Source: Planctomycetaceae bacterium (GTDB lineage Bacteria; Planctomycetota; Planctomycetia; Pirellulales; Pirellulaceae). Taken from it: DNA of 64,000 nucleotides. Under the pieces are notes generated by a model that was not told the origin of the DNA, searched no databases, and worked only from the letters and a program-made list of their open reading frames with translations. Position 1 is the stretch's first letter. The number at the start of each line of letters is the position of its first letter. A program made the position numbers and the translations under genes. Below, in pieces: positions 1-9,088 of this stretch. Location: NCBI GenBank assembly GCA_020638995.1, contig JACKHM010000005.1:620001-684000 (forward strand), given 5' to 3'.

Positions 1-1242
1 GATGGAGGCACTAAAGCCGCTCGCCTTGCCGTATATAACGTAGGCTGACCCGGAGCCAGCTGGCGTCGCGTTGTCATCATAGTCCCAGGGATTGTTGCGA
101 TCGCCGGGGGCTCCAATCAGCAGATCATCAAAGCCGTCGCCGTTAAAGTCGCCCGCTGAGCTCAACGAGAAACCGGCGCGCTCGTAGGGTATGAAACTAT
201 TAACTCGGAAACCGTTCGTCCCATCCAATTGATTGACGCCCTGAGCCGGAGTGGTTCCGCCAAAGATCACGTAACCAGTCCCCGCGCCGTAAACACCAGC
301 TGGATCTGCGTAAGGAGAGCTCACCGCGATGTCGTCGAATCCATCGCCGTTCAAGTCGCCAACCGAATTGACGGCGAGACCAAGATGATCGTCGGCCGCC
401 AAGCCAAACAATTGAAAGCCGCTGTTTCCGCTCAACTCCCACAAATTGACCGTCGACGGAAACGCAGTACCTTTGCCATACACGACGTAAGCCTTGCCAA
501 TTCCGGCGGTGACTGAGAGGTCATCGACTGGCGTCCCCACGATGAAATCATCGAAACCATCACCGTTCATATCGCCTGCGGAGGCAACCGACCAACCCGA
601 TCGGTCGTATTCCAGCAGGCCTTGCAGCAAGAATCCGTTGGTCCCGTTCAAACTGGTGAGCGTGGGAAGCGGGTTGGAACTGCCAAACAGCAAATAGGCT
701 TGGCCCGTCCCAGCGAGGCTGCCAGTGCCGGTATTTCGGTCGGCATAAGGGGCCCCAATGATGAAATCATGGAAGCCATCGGCATTCACGTCGCCTGCGT
801 CACTGACCGAGAACCCCATATGATCAGCGGAGTTGAGTCCGAAAAGCCATTTGCCGTCGGCTTCGGCGATGTTTGGCGTTAGTGTTAAGTCTGCGAAACC
901 AAATGCCTTCCCGTAGATGACATACGTGCCGCCGGTTCCGGCCAATACTCCCGGAGCCACCGGCGCTCCCACCAGAAGATCATCGAAGCCGTCCGCGTTG
1001 ATATCCCCGGCGTTGCTGACCGAGAATCCAGTCAGATCCTGCGGAATAACGCTGGTGAGCACAAACCCTTGCGCATCTGCAGGGCCACCGTCTCGCAAGT
1101 CGCCCAACGGTAAAACGGCCATCAAGCGTCGATCTTCGAGCGGTTCGAGGCCCAGCCGTCGCGCGGCCGGTCTGTCAGCGCGAGGCGCTGCCTTGTTTGG
1201 GCGTTTCTTTCGTTTTGGGTAGGGATTCAGCCGACCAAACAC
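1..1242 (-). CDS. FG-GAP (integrin-alpha-like) repeat surface protein, 3' end outside window
   Basis: Read on the minus strand, the stretch encodes about five FG-GAP/calcium-binding repeats of the form GDxNxDGxDD followed by (L/I)(L/I)xGAP and a YV(I/V)YG strand; their cores lie near 140, 345, 560, 770 and 985. Near the N-terminus is the motif LEPLEDRRLMA, a hallmark of planctomycete exported giant proteins. I place the start at a GTG at 1242 because a GGAGGT ribosome site lies 7 bases upstream; the first residues are then basic (PKRKKRPNK). The family forms beta-propellers that bind calcium and are exported or surface-bound; the ligand is unknown. The C-terminus is cut off by the window edge, so total length and anchoring are not visible. 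Confidence 0.85.
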   Translation of the reverse strand, partial: MFGRLNPYPKRKKRPNKAAPRADRPAARRLGLEPLEDRRLMAVLPLGDLRDGGPADAQGFVLTSVIPQDLTGFSVSNAGDINADGFDDLLVGAPVAPGVLAGTGGTYVIYGKAFGFADLTLTPNIAEADGKWLFGLNSADHMGFSVSDAGDVNADGFHDFIIGAPYADRNTGTGSLAGTGQAYLLFGSSNPLPTLTSLNGTNGFLLQGLLEYDRSGWSVASAGDMNGDGFDDFIVGTPVDDLSVTAGIGKAYVVYGKGTAFPSTVNLWELSGNSGFQLFGLAADDHLGLAVNSVGDLNGDGFDDIAVSSPYADPAGVYGAGTGYVIFGGTTPAQGVNQLDGTNGFRVNSFIPYERAGFSLSSAGDFNGDGFDDLLIGAPGDRNNPWDYDDNATPAGSGSAYVIYGKASGFSASI

Positions 1243-1440
1243 AGTGGCGACCTCCGGGCAGGGTAAACATTTCACCACTTCTCATGGTAATTACCGATTC
1301 AAATCCTGCACCGATTTTGCAACTCGACCTTTGCCACTTTTTCGTCACGCGTAACGATTATGCGGGAGGAATCGAGGTATTTTGCGACAAAAGGCAGATT
1401 TTCAAGCGACGGCCCGATAAGCAGAAATTTGCCGAGGCGG

Positions 1441-1929
1441 CTACATCAATGAACCAGATTGCGGATCGATGCCGACTCCCTGGCAAAGTCTCGCGAGGCA
1501 ATCCATTACCAGCAACAATGCGCCGGGGTCTAGCGGATCGTCTTCTCCCTCGTCGCCCCCAATGAAAGAGGCTTCCTCGAAGTGGTAGATGTCGAACCGC
1601 GAATCGCATTCACCCAAAAAGTTCAGCTTGTCGCGGTCACCCTCGGCGAGCGTCGATTTAGCCAGAGTATTCAACAGCTCCTCGCGCTGTTCCGTGACTT
1701 CGTCGCCGTTAACGTACGTGATGTCCATCGCCGACGAATCTTCCGGGGACCGTAGCGTTAGTGATTCGAGTTGGCCAGCGTCGTTAGCAACGACATTGGA
1801 AACCTCATAGTGCGAGTCTTGTTCCCGCAATGAATCCACAACGGCTTTGGCCTGCGGGCGAGTCGATTCCTCGAACAATACGAAGTAAGTCTCTCGCCAC
1901 TGATAAAGATCGTTCTCAAACAAAGACAT
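1441..1929 (-). CDS. hypothetical protein, 162 aa
   Basis: I do not recognise a family. The protein is acidic and soluble-looking, with no signal peptide or membrane segment. It begins MSLFENDLYQWRETYFVLF and has a mixed alpha/beta character. It starts 3 bases after the stop of the 77-residue gene 1933-2166 on the same strand, so the two are very probably co-transcribed and may work together. No competing gene overlaps it, and the amino-acid composition is that of a real protein. Function unknown. Confidence 0.7.
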   Translation of the reverse strand: MSLFENDLYQWRETYFVLFEESTRPQAKAVVDSLREQDSHYEVSNVVANDAGQLESLTLRSPEDSSAMDITYVNGDEVTEQREELLNTLAKSTLAEGDRDKLNFLGECDSRFDIYHFEEASFIGGDEGEDDPLDPGALLLVMDCLARLCQGVGIDPQSGSLM

Positions 1930-1932
1930 CGT

Positions 1933-2166
1933 TTACCGCCATTCGTCGTCGAAGTCAGCTCCACCTTGCCACGCGTCAATCGCAGCTAACATGTTATCGC
2001 GTTCCTCGCGGCTCGCCCAGACGGACTCATCCTGCTCCAAACGCACTTCGTAATCCCCTTCGTGCATACAGTCGCCGTGCCCGCAGAAATGCGGAACATC
2101 AGAGATCCACATGACACGATACAGAGGGATGTGTTTGTCATCGACCGTACAGAAGACTGATGGCAT
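1933..2166 (-). CDS. small hypothetical protein with Cys/His cluster, 77 aa
   Basis: Unrecognised small protein. It has a compact Cys/His group, HFCGHGDCMH, around residues 26-35, followed by an acidic C-terminal half. The spacing could bind a metal, but this is inference from residues alone. A purine-rich GGAGAGG lies just upstream of the ATG. It is the first gene of a two-gene unit with the 162-residue protein 1441-1929, and it sits 31 bases downstream of proC on the same strand, so it may belong to the proC transcript. Confidence 0.65.
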   Translation of the reverse strand: MPSVFCTVDDKHIPLYRVMWISDVPHFCGHGDCMHEGDYEVRLEQDESVWASREERDNMLAAIDAWQGGADFDDEWR

Positions 2167-2197
2167 GGCACGACCTCTCCTGAAAACCTTGATTTCC

Positions 2198-3010
2198 TTA
2201 AGATTGGCCCAACTCTTGGGATCGCTGACTGGCGGCAGCGACCGCGTCGATTAAGGCGGATCGGAATCCCGCTCGCTCCAGTACCTGCAAACCAGCTATC
2301 GTGGTTCCGCCTGGGCTAGTTACGCGATCTTTCAGCACACCTGGGTGCTCACCAGTCGAGATCACCATCTGAGCCGCTCCGAATACGGTTTGCGCTGCTA
2401 ATGCGGTGGCCGTCGCGCGAGGAAGTCCCGCGCGAACTCCGCCGTCACTTAGCGCTTCGATCATAGTATACACATACGCGGGACCGGACCCCGATAGCCC
2501 GGTGACGGCATCCAGCAGTGATTCGGGCACGTTAACAGCGATGCCGATCGCGTTCATTAGCCTACCAACTAATTCGCCGTCCTCCGCCGTCGCTCCCGTT
2601 CCAAGCGAGTAGCCCGCGGCTCCGACGCCAACCAAGCATGGTGTATTTGGCATAACTCGGACTATGCGGTCGCTCCTAAGTCCCTTGCACAATGATGCCA
2701 GCGATATGCCAGCGATGATAGAAACGAACAAGACCTTGCGGTTAGGTGCTTCAGCAAGGTCGTGCATCACGTCGCCGATACACTGCGGCTTAACTGCGAG
2801 GATCACAACGTCTGCTGCATCCACAACTGCGGCATTCGATGCCAAAATCTGGCTGCCCGGTACGAGTTCCCCGAATTGGTCGGCTGCTACACCAACCGGA
2901 TCAAAGGCGAAAACACGGTCCGCGGAAACCAACTCGGCGGCGACGAAGCCTTGAGCCAACGCCCGCGCCATCTGACCGGCTCCAATGAAGCCGATAGCCA
3001 TTCCTGCCAT
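2198..3010 (-). CDS. proC: pyrroline-5-carboxylate reductase
   Basis: The last enzyme of proline synthesis: it reduces 1-pyrroline-5-carboxylate to L-proline with NAD(P)H in the cytoplasm. The N-terminal Rossmann motif GFIGAGQMA is at residues 7-15. The C-terminal family signature runs through GLSGSGPAYVY and VTSPGGTTIAGLQ, which form the dimeric active site. At 270 residues the length is normal for ProC. No other proline gene is adjacent, which is common. The start could be either Met1 or Met4; Met4 (MAIGFIGAGQ) would also fit the family. Two small unknown genes follow on the same strand. Confidence 0.95.
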   Translation of the reverse strand: MAGMAIGFIGAGQMARALAQGFVAAELVSADRVFAFDPVGVAADQFGELVPGSQILASNAAVVDAADVVILAVKPQCIGDVMHDLAEAPNRKVLFVSIIAGISLASLCKGLRSDRIVRVMPNTPCLVGVGAAGYSLGTGATAEDGELVGRLMNAIGIAVNVPESLLDAVTGLSGSGPAYVYTMIEALSDGGVRAGLPRATATALAAQTVFGAAQMVISTGEHPGVLKDRVTSPGGTTIAGLQVLERAGFRSALIDAVAAASQRSQELGQS

Positions 3011-3203
3011 TCATTCCTCCCGCAGCGCCAAAGCCTGTCGTGATGCACTCATCTGACGTTTCATGCTACGTCAAACAATCGGTCGCGACAATGAGAAGCG
3101 TATCTGCGCAGTGCGTCTTCGCGCCAGAATCGCCGGTCGGTCGGACCATCTCCGCCAGATCATGGTGATCTTCGCTGCTCGTTAAATCTCCCGCGGCGGC
3201 GAG

Positions 3204-3479
3204 TTAACCGAGTACGAGGGACCCGCGCTTCGCAAGCAGTCCAGACAATTCGGCTTCGAGGTCGCGTTGTAGCTTCGCAGAGTCGACTTTAACGGTTGTC
3301 TCGAAGGCATTGTGTGGTGTCGAGCGTGAATCGGAGAGTTCGAACGCGATTCGACGGATGGCCGCTGCCATGGCGCGGCCGGTCAAAGCAGACCGTTGCC
3401 GAAATGAGTTCGATTCGTCCAGGGTAACGGTTGATTCCAATTCAATAACACCCACAATGCGGTGGCTCGCGTGCGGCAT
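3204..3479 (-). CDS. small hypothetical protein, 91 aa
   Basis: An open frame with an AGGA ribosome site about 8 bases before its ATG, in the gap between atpC and proC and on their strand. No domain is recognised. The middle is Ala/Arg-rich, and the C-terminal half (VKVDSAKLQRDLEAEL) would form an amphipathic helix. There is no signal peptide or membrane segment. It might be the last gene of the atp transcript or the first before proC. Support is limited to the open frame, start context and plausible composition. Confidence 0.45.
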   Translation of the reverse strand: MPHASHRIVGVIELESTVTLDESNSFRQRSALTGRAMAAAIRRIAFELSDSRSTPHNAFETTVKVDSAKLQRDLEAELSGLLAKRGSLVLG

Positions 3480-3665
3480 AGATGACGTCCTGAGAAAGAA
3501 AGGTGCAGGGACGCGATGAAGGCTAGCTATGATCTTCGACAGAAGGTTCGCGGAACTAGAACGATTGAATACTGTCGACGAACGAATTAACGAAGCGTTC
3601 GCTCATGAAGGCACTCTAGACTGAATGGACCGATCGTGCCGACCGCGTTTGTGTAAGAATTAACC

Positions 3666-4064
3666 TTACTTACTTCGCTCGGCAACACGGATCTGGGCGC
3701 GTGCTTGTGTGACCAGCCGGTCTCGCAACTCCAAGGCATCATCGGTCGTTGCGGGTCGCTTGCTCGCAGCGGCAAGTTGCTGGCGAGCATCGTTTGCGTC
3801 GAGGCTGGTTCCTAAAACAGCACGGTTCGTGAGGATAGAAACTACGTTATCAGCGACTTGTACGAAGCCTCCGTCAACGTAGTAACGGGTGTCTTTGCCA
3901 CCCGCACGAATCCGCATCTCGCCGTACCCAAGCCGGCCGATCATAGGACTATGGCCGGGCAAAATGCCTATCTCACCGTCATAAAGAGGCATAGCCACAA
4001 ACTCTGCCTTCGTTTCGAGGGCAGTTTTTTCAGGTGTAACGACAATGCAGTTTAGTTCGGCCAT
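3666..4064 (-). CDS. atpC: F-type ATP synthase epsilon subunit
   Basis: Central-stalk subunit of F1 that contacts gamma and the c-ring and can inhibit ATP hydrolysis. The N-terminal beta-sandwich is clear (CIVVTPEKTALE, then MPLYDGEIGILPGHSPMIG). The C-terminal helical hairpin is present from about residue 85 (DANDARQQLAAASKRP), so the protein is full length at 132 residues. It is the last recognised gene of the atp operon and starts 31 bases after the stop of atpD. Confidence 0.95.
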   Translation of the reverse strand: MAELNCIVVTPEKTALETKAEFVAMPLYDGEIGILPGHSPMIGRLGYGEMRIRAGGKDTRYYVDGGFVQVADNVVSILTNRAVLGTSLDANDARQQLAAASKRPATTDDALELRDRLVTQARAQIRVAERSK

Positions 4065-4095
4065 ATTCCGAGATCTAACTTTCGAGTGCTGAATT

Positions 4096-5541
4096 CTACT
4101 TGGCCTTCGCGGCTGCCTTCTTCGCTTGTTCTTCGGCTTGCTCGATTACGCCGACGTACATAAACGATTGCTCCGGAAGGTGGTCCCACTTGCCGTCGCA
4201 GATTTCCTCAAAGCTACGGATGGTTTCATCAAGCTTTGTGAACTCACCCGATTTCCCAGTGAAGACCTCAGCCACATAAAACGGTTGAGAAAGGAAACGT
4301 TCGATGCGGCGAGCCCGATGAACGACCAACTTGTCCTCTTCACTCAACTCATCCACACCGAGAATCGCGATGATGTCCTGAAGCTCGCGGTATCGCTGCA
4401 AAGTTGTTTGCACGCGACGTGCGATGTTGTAGTGCCTTTGGCCGACATACTGTGGATCAAGGATGCGGCTGTTGGACGCCAGAGGGTCCACGGCGGGGTA
4501 AATACCCTTTTCAGAAATTGATCGCTCAAGATATAAGAACGCATCCAACTGACCGAAAGCGGTAGCAGGAGCGGGGTCGGTGGGGTCGTCGGCCGGAACG
4601 TAAACGGCTTGCACCGAAGTAATAGCGCCTTTGCTTGTCGAAGCAATACGTTCCTGTAACGCGCCCATCTCCGTAGCCAAAGTAGGCTGATAACCCACTG
4701 CGGACGGCATACGGCCAAGCAACGCGGAGACTTCACTACCGGCTTGTGAGAAACGGAAAATGTTATCGACGAAGAGCAGAGTATCTTTGCCCGTCGTATC
4801 GCGAAAGTACTCAGCCATCGTTAGAGCGGACAAGGCCACTCGAAGTCGAGCTCCCGGAGGCTCGTTCATTTGGCCGAAAACCATCGCTGTTTGCTCAATA
4901 ACACTGCGGCCAGTGTCCCCGATTTGAGCTTCCTGCATTTCCAGCCACAGGTCGGTTCCTTCACGAGTTCGTTCTCCGACGCCTGCAAACACCGAATAGC
5001 CACCGTGCTCACGCGCGATACGTGCGATTAACTCAGTCAGAATAACGGTCTTGCCAAGACCAGCACCACCGAACAAACCTGCTTTGCCGCCGCGAACGAA
5101 CGGGGTTAACAGATCGACCACCTTGATTCCGGTCTCGAACAATTCAGTACTGGTCGACAACTCGCTCACCGCGGGGGCCCGACGATGAATCGGCCAGCGT
5201 TCCTTGGCGTTCACATCGCCTCGACCATCAACCGGGTTACCGAGCATGTTGAACACGCGTCCAAGTGTCTCCTCGCCGACAGGCACCGTCACGGGTGCGC
5301 CAGTGTCGATGCACTCGTGACCGCGCACCATACCGTCGGTGCTTCCCAATGCCACGCAGCGGACGCGCCCACCACCCAAGTGCTGCTGTATCTCGCCGGT
5401 CAAATCCAGCTTTACACCTTTGTGTTCGCTCACGACCTTTACGGCGTTGTAGATGGGCGGCAAGTTTGCTTCGTCAAACTGAGCGTCAAACGTCGATCCG
5501 ATCACCTGGGTTATGCGACCTGTTGCTGTTGCTGTTGCCAT
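4096..5541 (-). CDS. atpD: F-type ATP synthase beta subunit
   Basis: Catalytic F1 subunit that forms or hydrolyses ATP in the alpha3-beta3 ring. The Walker A loop GGAGLGKT is at residues 158-165 (most homologues have GGAGVGKT), followed by the catalytic segment GVGERTREG. The DELSEED loop that couples to gamma is intact near residue 385. The C-terminus ends in a short Lys/Ala-rich tail. At 481 residues the length is normal. The residues from the start (MATATATGRI) lead directly into the beta-barrel domain, supporting this ATG. It lies 37 bases after atpG. Confidence 0.97.
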   Translation of the reverse strand: MATATATGRITQVIGSTFDAQFDEANLPPIYNAVKVVSEHKGVKLDLTGEIQQHLGGGRVRCVALGSTDGMVRGHECIDTGAPVTVPVGEETLGRVFNMLGNPVDGRGDVNAKERWPIHRRAPAVSELSTSTELFETGIKVVDLLTPFVRGGKAGLFGGAGLGKTVILTELIARIAREHGGYSVFAGVGERTREGTDLWLEMQEAQIGDTGRSVIEQTAMVFGQMNEPPGARLRVALSALTMAEYFRDTTGKDTLLFVDNIFRFSQAGSEVSALLGRMPSAVGYQPTLATEMGALQERIASTSKGAITSVQAVYVPADDPTDPAPATAFGQLDAFLYLERSISEKGIYPAVDPLASNSRILDPQYVGQRHYNIARRVQTTLQRYRELQDIIAILGVDELSEEDKLVVHRARRIERFLSQPFYVAEVFTGKSGEFTKLDETIRSFEEICDGKWDHLPEQSFMYVGVIEQAEEQAKKAAAKAK

Positions 5542-5578
5542 GTTCTTTAGTTTCAGTTTTGAGTTTTCAGTGGGTTTG

Positions 5579-6472
5579 CTAGTTCTTTAAGGCTTCGACG
5601 CCCCCGATGATTTCCATGATCTCACCCGTAATTTGCGACTGGCGAGCGCGATTATAGGTCATCGATAATTGCTTGATCATCTCGCCTGCGTTTTCGGTCG
5701 CAGCTTTCATAGCCACCATCCGGGCAATCTGTTCGCTCACCGCAGCGTCGAGGAAACACTTGAATAGTTTCACCTTAAAACTTGTCGGCACGACCTCTTC
5801 AAGAATGCTTTCGGCAGACGGCAGGAACTCATACATGGATTCACCGCGACCGGACGATTCACTCGCATCAACTTTCTCGGCACCTTCAATACTGCCGAGC
5901 GGAAGCAAAGTTTCGACGACCGCCTCCTGCTTTCCGATGCTTATGAACCGAGTATAGGTGACGTCGAGTCGATCCAAACGGCCTGCAACATATTCCTCGA
6001 GGTAACGATTAGCGATGAGTTCAACCTCAGCAAACTTCGGTTGGTCGTCAAAACTCAGAAAGGTTTCGTTCGGTTCGATCCCACGAAAGTGAAGCGCCGA
6101 AATTCCGCGCTTGCCTGAAACTTCAAGCTGCACGGTTGCTATCGAATCCTTCAGTTCACTCAACCTCGGGAGCGTCTGCCGGATTACATTCCCGTTGTAG
6201 CCGCCACAAAGACCACGGTTGCCAGTCAGCACGAGCAGCAAAGCAGTATTCGTAGCATCCCGAGGCTCCATCAACGGATGCCGCACCTCCAGGCCACTCG
6301 ACGCTAAGTCAGCAACGAGCTTCGTAATGCGACGCGTATAGGCGGTCGCCGCAGTTGCCCGATCCATCGCCTTCTTGAATCGGGCGGTGGCGATCAACTC
6401 CATGGTGCGCGTGATCTTCCTAATGTTTCGGACAGATTTGCGACGTTTATCGAGAGCTCTGGCGTTGGCCAT
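5579..6472 (-). CDS. atpG: F-type ATP synthase gamma subunit
   Basis: Rotating central shaft of F1. The N-terminal helix is canonical (MANARALDKRRKSVRNIRKI, then TRTMELIATARFKKA) and the C-terminal helix ends TYNRARQSQITGEIMEIIGG, so both shaft helices are complete. At 297 residues it is typical. The start is well supported by the family. In the reading frame restored for the upstream DUF4870 gene, that gene's stop (6476-6478) is 3 bases before this ATG, so the two would be tightly coupled. Confidence 0.96.
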   Translation of the reverse strand: MANARALDKRRKSVRNIRKITRTMELIATARFKKAMDRATAATAYTRRITKLVADLASSGLEVRHPLMEPRDATNTALLLVLTGNRGLCGGYNGNVIRQTLPRLSELKDSIATVQLEVSGKRGISALHFRGIEPNETFLSFDDQPKFAEVELIANRYLEEYVAGRLDRLDVTYTRFISIGKQEAVVETLLPLGSIEGAEKVDASESSGRGESMYEFLPSAESILEEVVPTSFKVKLFKCFLDAAVSEQIARMVAMKAATENAGEMIKQLSMTYNRARQSQITGEIMEIIGGVEALKN

Positions 6473-6475
6473 GAC

Positions 6476-6849
6476 TTAGTTAATCATTCGGAAAGTGTAA
6501 GGGTATCGATAATACTCGCCTCGGTTCGCCGCCATGCCGCCTTGGATGCTGTACACAATCGACATGATAAGCACACGACAAGTATCAGTGGTATGCCGCA
6601 AACCGTTGCTGCCAGTACCAGCGAAACGATGAACGCTGATAGCTGAAAATTCAATGCTTCCTTCGCTTGATCTTCAATGAATTCCGAAGTGTCTTTCTTG
6701 ATGACCCAAATGACCAAGGGTGCGACACAAGACACACCAATCACAAAGGTCAGGAAATAGGACAGGTGAGCAAGCATCCCCCACGTTCTGTCGTCGTCAC
6801 TGAAGGAAAATTCAGCTGACTTGACGGGCGGCACTTTCTCGGAGTCCAC
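6476..6849 (-). CDS. DUF4870 (Tic20-like) small membrane protein, apparent frameshift
   Basis: A small membrane protein placed between atpA and atpG. The N-terminal part is a clear DUF4870 protein: WGMLAHLSYFL, a first hydrophobic segment, then IEDQAKEALNFQLS and a second segment. The uninterrupted frame ends at 6484 with a non-family tail. After 6572-6576 the other frame encodes the expected family ending (VYSIQGGMAANRGEYYRYPY, then TFRMIN) and stops at 6476. Dropping one GT/TG unit from the GTGTG at that point joins the halves into a normal 123-residue protein. A sequencing error, a real mutation or recoding are all possible. The role of DUF4870 proteins is unknown; its place in the operon suggests a role in ATP synthase assembly or membrane environment, which is inference. 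Confidence 0.85.
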
Positions 6850-6860
6850 GAAAACAGCTC

Positions 6861-8399
6861 CTACTCCGCGGGTTTGTAACTCTTCTTAAACTCTTTAATC
6901 GCCTCGATGACCGCCTGGGTCGTCGGATCAGTATCCTTTTTCAGGGTGTCGCCTTTGTCTTTGTTCTCGTCAACCATTTTCCAGACGGCACTTTTCTGGT
7001 CTTGCATGAACTGAAGGAACGCTGCTTCCCACGCCGGAACTTCATTCACTGGAACATCATCCAGGTAGCCATGAATACCGGCATAAAGGCTGAGCAATTG
7101 GTCAACTACATAGAGCGGCTTGTATTGACCCTGCTTCAACAGCTCCACCATTCGATAGCCGCGGTCGAGTTGAGACTGAGTCGCCGCGTCCAAATCCGTT
7201 CCGAGCTGAGCAAAAGCCTCCAGCTCGCGGAACGCAGCCAAGTCCAATCGCAAACCACCAGCAACATTCTTCATCGCCTTCACTTGTGCGGCACCACCAA
7301 CGCGCGAAACGGAAATTCCCACGTTCATAGCCGGGCGAATACCGGCAAAGAACAGGTCAGGCTGTAGGTAGATCTGCCCGTCCGTAATCGAGATCACATT
7401 CGTAGGGATGTACGCCGATACTTCGCCTTCCAGCGTTTCAATGATTGGCAACGAAGTAATCGAGCCACCGCCCAATGCATCGGATAACTTGGACGATCGT
7501 TCGAGCAAACGACTATGGCAGTAAAACACGTCGCCCGGAAACGCTTCACGACCGGGCGGACGTCGCATCAGCAACGACAACTCACGGTAAGCGACCGCCT
7601 GCTTCGACAAGTCATCGTAAACGATCAGAGCATGTTCGCCCTTCCACATGAAGTATTCGGCCATCGCAGTTCCAGCGTACGGAGCGACATACTGCAACGG
7701 CGCCGGGGAACTCGCACCTGAGACGATGACTGTCGTGTATTCCATCGCCCCCTGCTCTTCGAGGATCTTGATCACTCCAGCAACGGACGAATCCTTTTGG
7801 CCGATGGCGACATAAAAACACTTCACGCCCGAATTCTTTTGATTCAAAATCGCATCAACTGCGACCGCGGTCTTGCCCGTCTTGCGGTCACCGATGATCA
7901 ACTCGCGCTGCCCACGACCGATTGGGGTCATCGCGTCAACGGCCTTGATGCCAGTCTGCAAAGGCTGTGTAACCGGTTGACGTTCAGATACGCCAGCCGC
8001 AATCACTTCGACGGGCCGAGTTTCGGTCGAGGCGACTGGACCTTTGCCGTCAAGGGGATTACCAAGTGGATCGAGCACACGGCCAATCACGGCCTCGCCC
8101 ACCGGCACCGAGAGGAGCTGCCCAAGAGCTCGGACTTCGTCACCTTCTTTGATCGACAGGTAATCACCGAGAATAATCAGACCTACGCTGTTCTCTTCCA
8201 AATTGAAGGCTAACCCGCGAGTCCCATTTGGAAACTCAACCATTTCGTTGGCCATGACGCCTGACAAGCCGTGAACTCGAGCGATACCGTCGCCAACTTC
8301 GAGTACGGTGCCGACTTCACGGACATCGATGCTGCTGTCGTACTGTTCGATCTCTGCCTGCAAGACTGAGGCGATTTCATCCGCGTTGAATTTCGTCAT
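6861..8399 (-). CDS. atpA: F-type ATP synthase alpha subunit
   Basis: Non-catalytic nucleotide-binding F1 subunit that alternates with beta. The Walker A loop GDRKTGKT is at residues 170-177. The alpha-specific Arg-finger region (SVSRVGGAAQVKAMK) is present and the C-terminal helical domain is complete. Length 512 is normal, with a Lys-rich extension of about ten residues at the end (KEFKKSYKPAE). It starts 28 bases after atpH and ends 11 bases before the DUF4870 gene, which takes the position where atpG normally follows. Confidence 0.97.
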   Translation of the reverse strand: MTKFNADEIASVLQAEIEQYDSSIDVREVGTVLEVGDGIARVHGLSGVMANEMVEFPNGTRGLAFNLEENSVGLIILGDYLSIKEGDEVRALGQLLSVPVGEAVIGRVLDPLGNPLDGKGPVASTETRPVEVIAAGVSERQPVTQPLQTGIKAVDAMTPIGRGQRELIIGDRKTGKTAVAVDAILNQKNSGVKCFYVAIGQKDSSVAGVIKILEEQGAMEYTTVIVSGASSPAPLQYVAPYAGTAMAEYFMWKGEHALIVYDDLSKQAVAYRELSLLMRRPPGREAFPGDVFYCHSRLLERSSKLSDALGGGSITSLPIIETLEGEVSAYIPTNVISITDGQIYLQPDLFFAGIRPAMNVGISVSRVGGAAQVKAMKNVAGGLRLDLAAFRELEAFAQLGTDLDAATQSQLDRGYRMVELLKQGQYKPLYVVDQLLSLYAGIHGYLDDVPVNEVPAWEAAFLQFMQDQKSAVWKMVDENKDKGDTLKKDTDPTTQAVIEAIKEFKKSYKPAE

Positions 8400-8427
8400 C
8401 TCTAATATCCGATTTTTGTCTTATGAT

Positions 8428-9051
8428 TCAGTCAGCCAATGCGAAGCGGTCCAAGTTGTCCCGCAATTGCTGGCCGGTTTTGGATAACAATTCGTTCTTC
8501 AAGCGAACAAGGCGGTTTGCCACGCTCGCATCATAAACGGTGTCGCCAATTCGCAACTTCACCCCGCCAATCAGTTCCTGATCGACATGGATTTGCAAGT
8601 CGACATCCTTGCCAAGCAGCATCTTTAAACGGTTGCTGATCAGTTCAATCGACTCGTGACTGGGCGACTGTGCCGCATAGAGAAACACTTCAACTCGACC
8701 ACGCAAGTCATTCAACTGCTGCTGGGCGGCTTGCCGAACGGCTCCCAGACAATCAAACCGTCCATGGCGAGCGACAACTTTTAGGAAGTTCAGCAACTCG
8801 GTTGAAACCTTACCGCCAAGAGCCTTGTCGAGTAGCGAGGCCTTCGTTTCAATCGCAACTCGCGGGGAAGCCAGTGTCGCACTAAGGCCCCGGACGTTTG
8901 CCAGGACTTCATCGACAAACGCACCTAGCTCGCTAACAACCAAGTCGGCATTGCCAACTTTTTCAGCAGCACCTAACAAGGCCTTGGCGTAGACCGTGCC
9001 AAGGTACTGCTGGCCTGGATCGAACAACACTTTGTCGCGAGCTTCCGTCAT
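8428..9051 (-). CDS. atpH: F-type ATP synthase delta subunit
   Basis: Peripheral-stalk subunit that joins the top of F1 to subunit b. The OSCP/delta signature is visible: YAKALLGAAEKVG near the start and a C-terminal segment with KMLLGKDVDLQIHVDQELIG followed by GGVKLRIGDTVYDASVANRL. At 207 residues it is slightly longer than the common 175-185, with about 17 extra N-terminal residues. Its position between atpF and atpA is the classical one. Confidence 0.95.
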   Translation of the reverse strand: MTEARDKVLFDPGQQYLGTVYAKALLGAAEKVGNADLVVSELGAFVDEVLANVRGLSATLASPRVAIETKASLLDKALGGKVSTELLNFLKVVARHGRFDCLGAVRQAAQQQLNDLRGRVEVFLYAAQSPSHESIELISNRLKMLLGKDVDLQIHVDQELIGGVKLRIGDTVYDASVANRLVRLKNELLSKTGQQLRDNLDRFALAD

Positions 9052-9088
9052 TTCGTTCTCGATCAGCGGTGGGCTTTGTCGTCACAAA

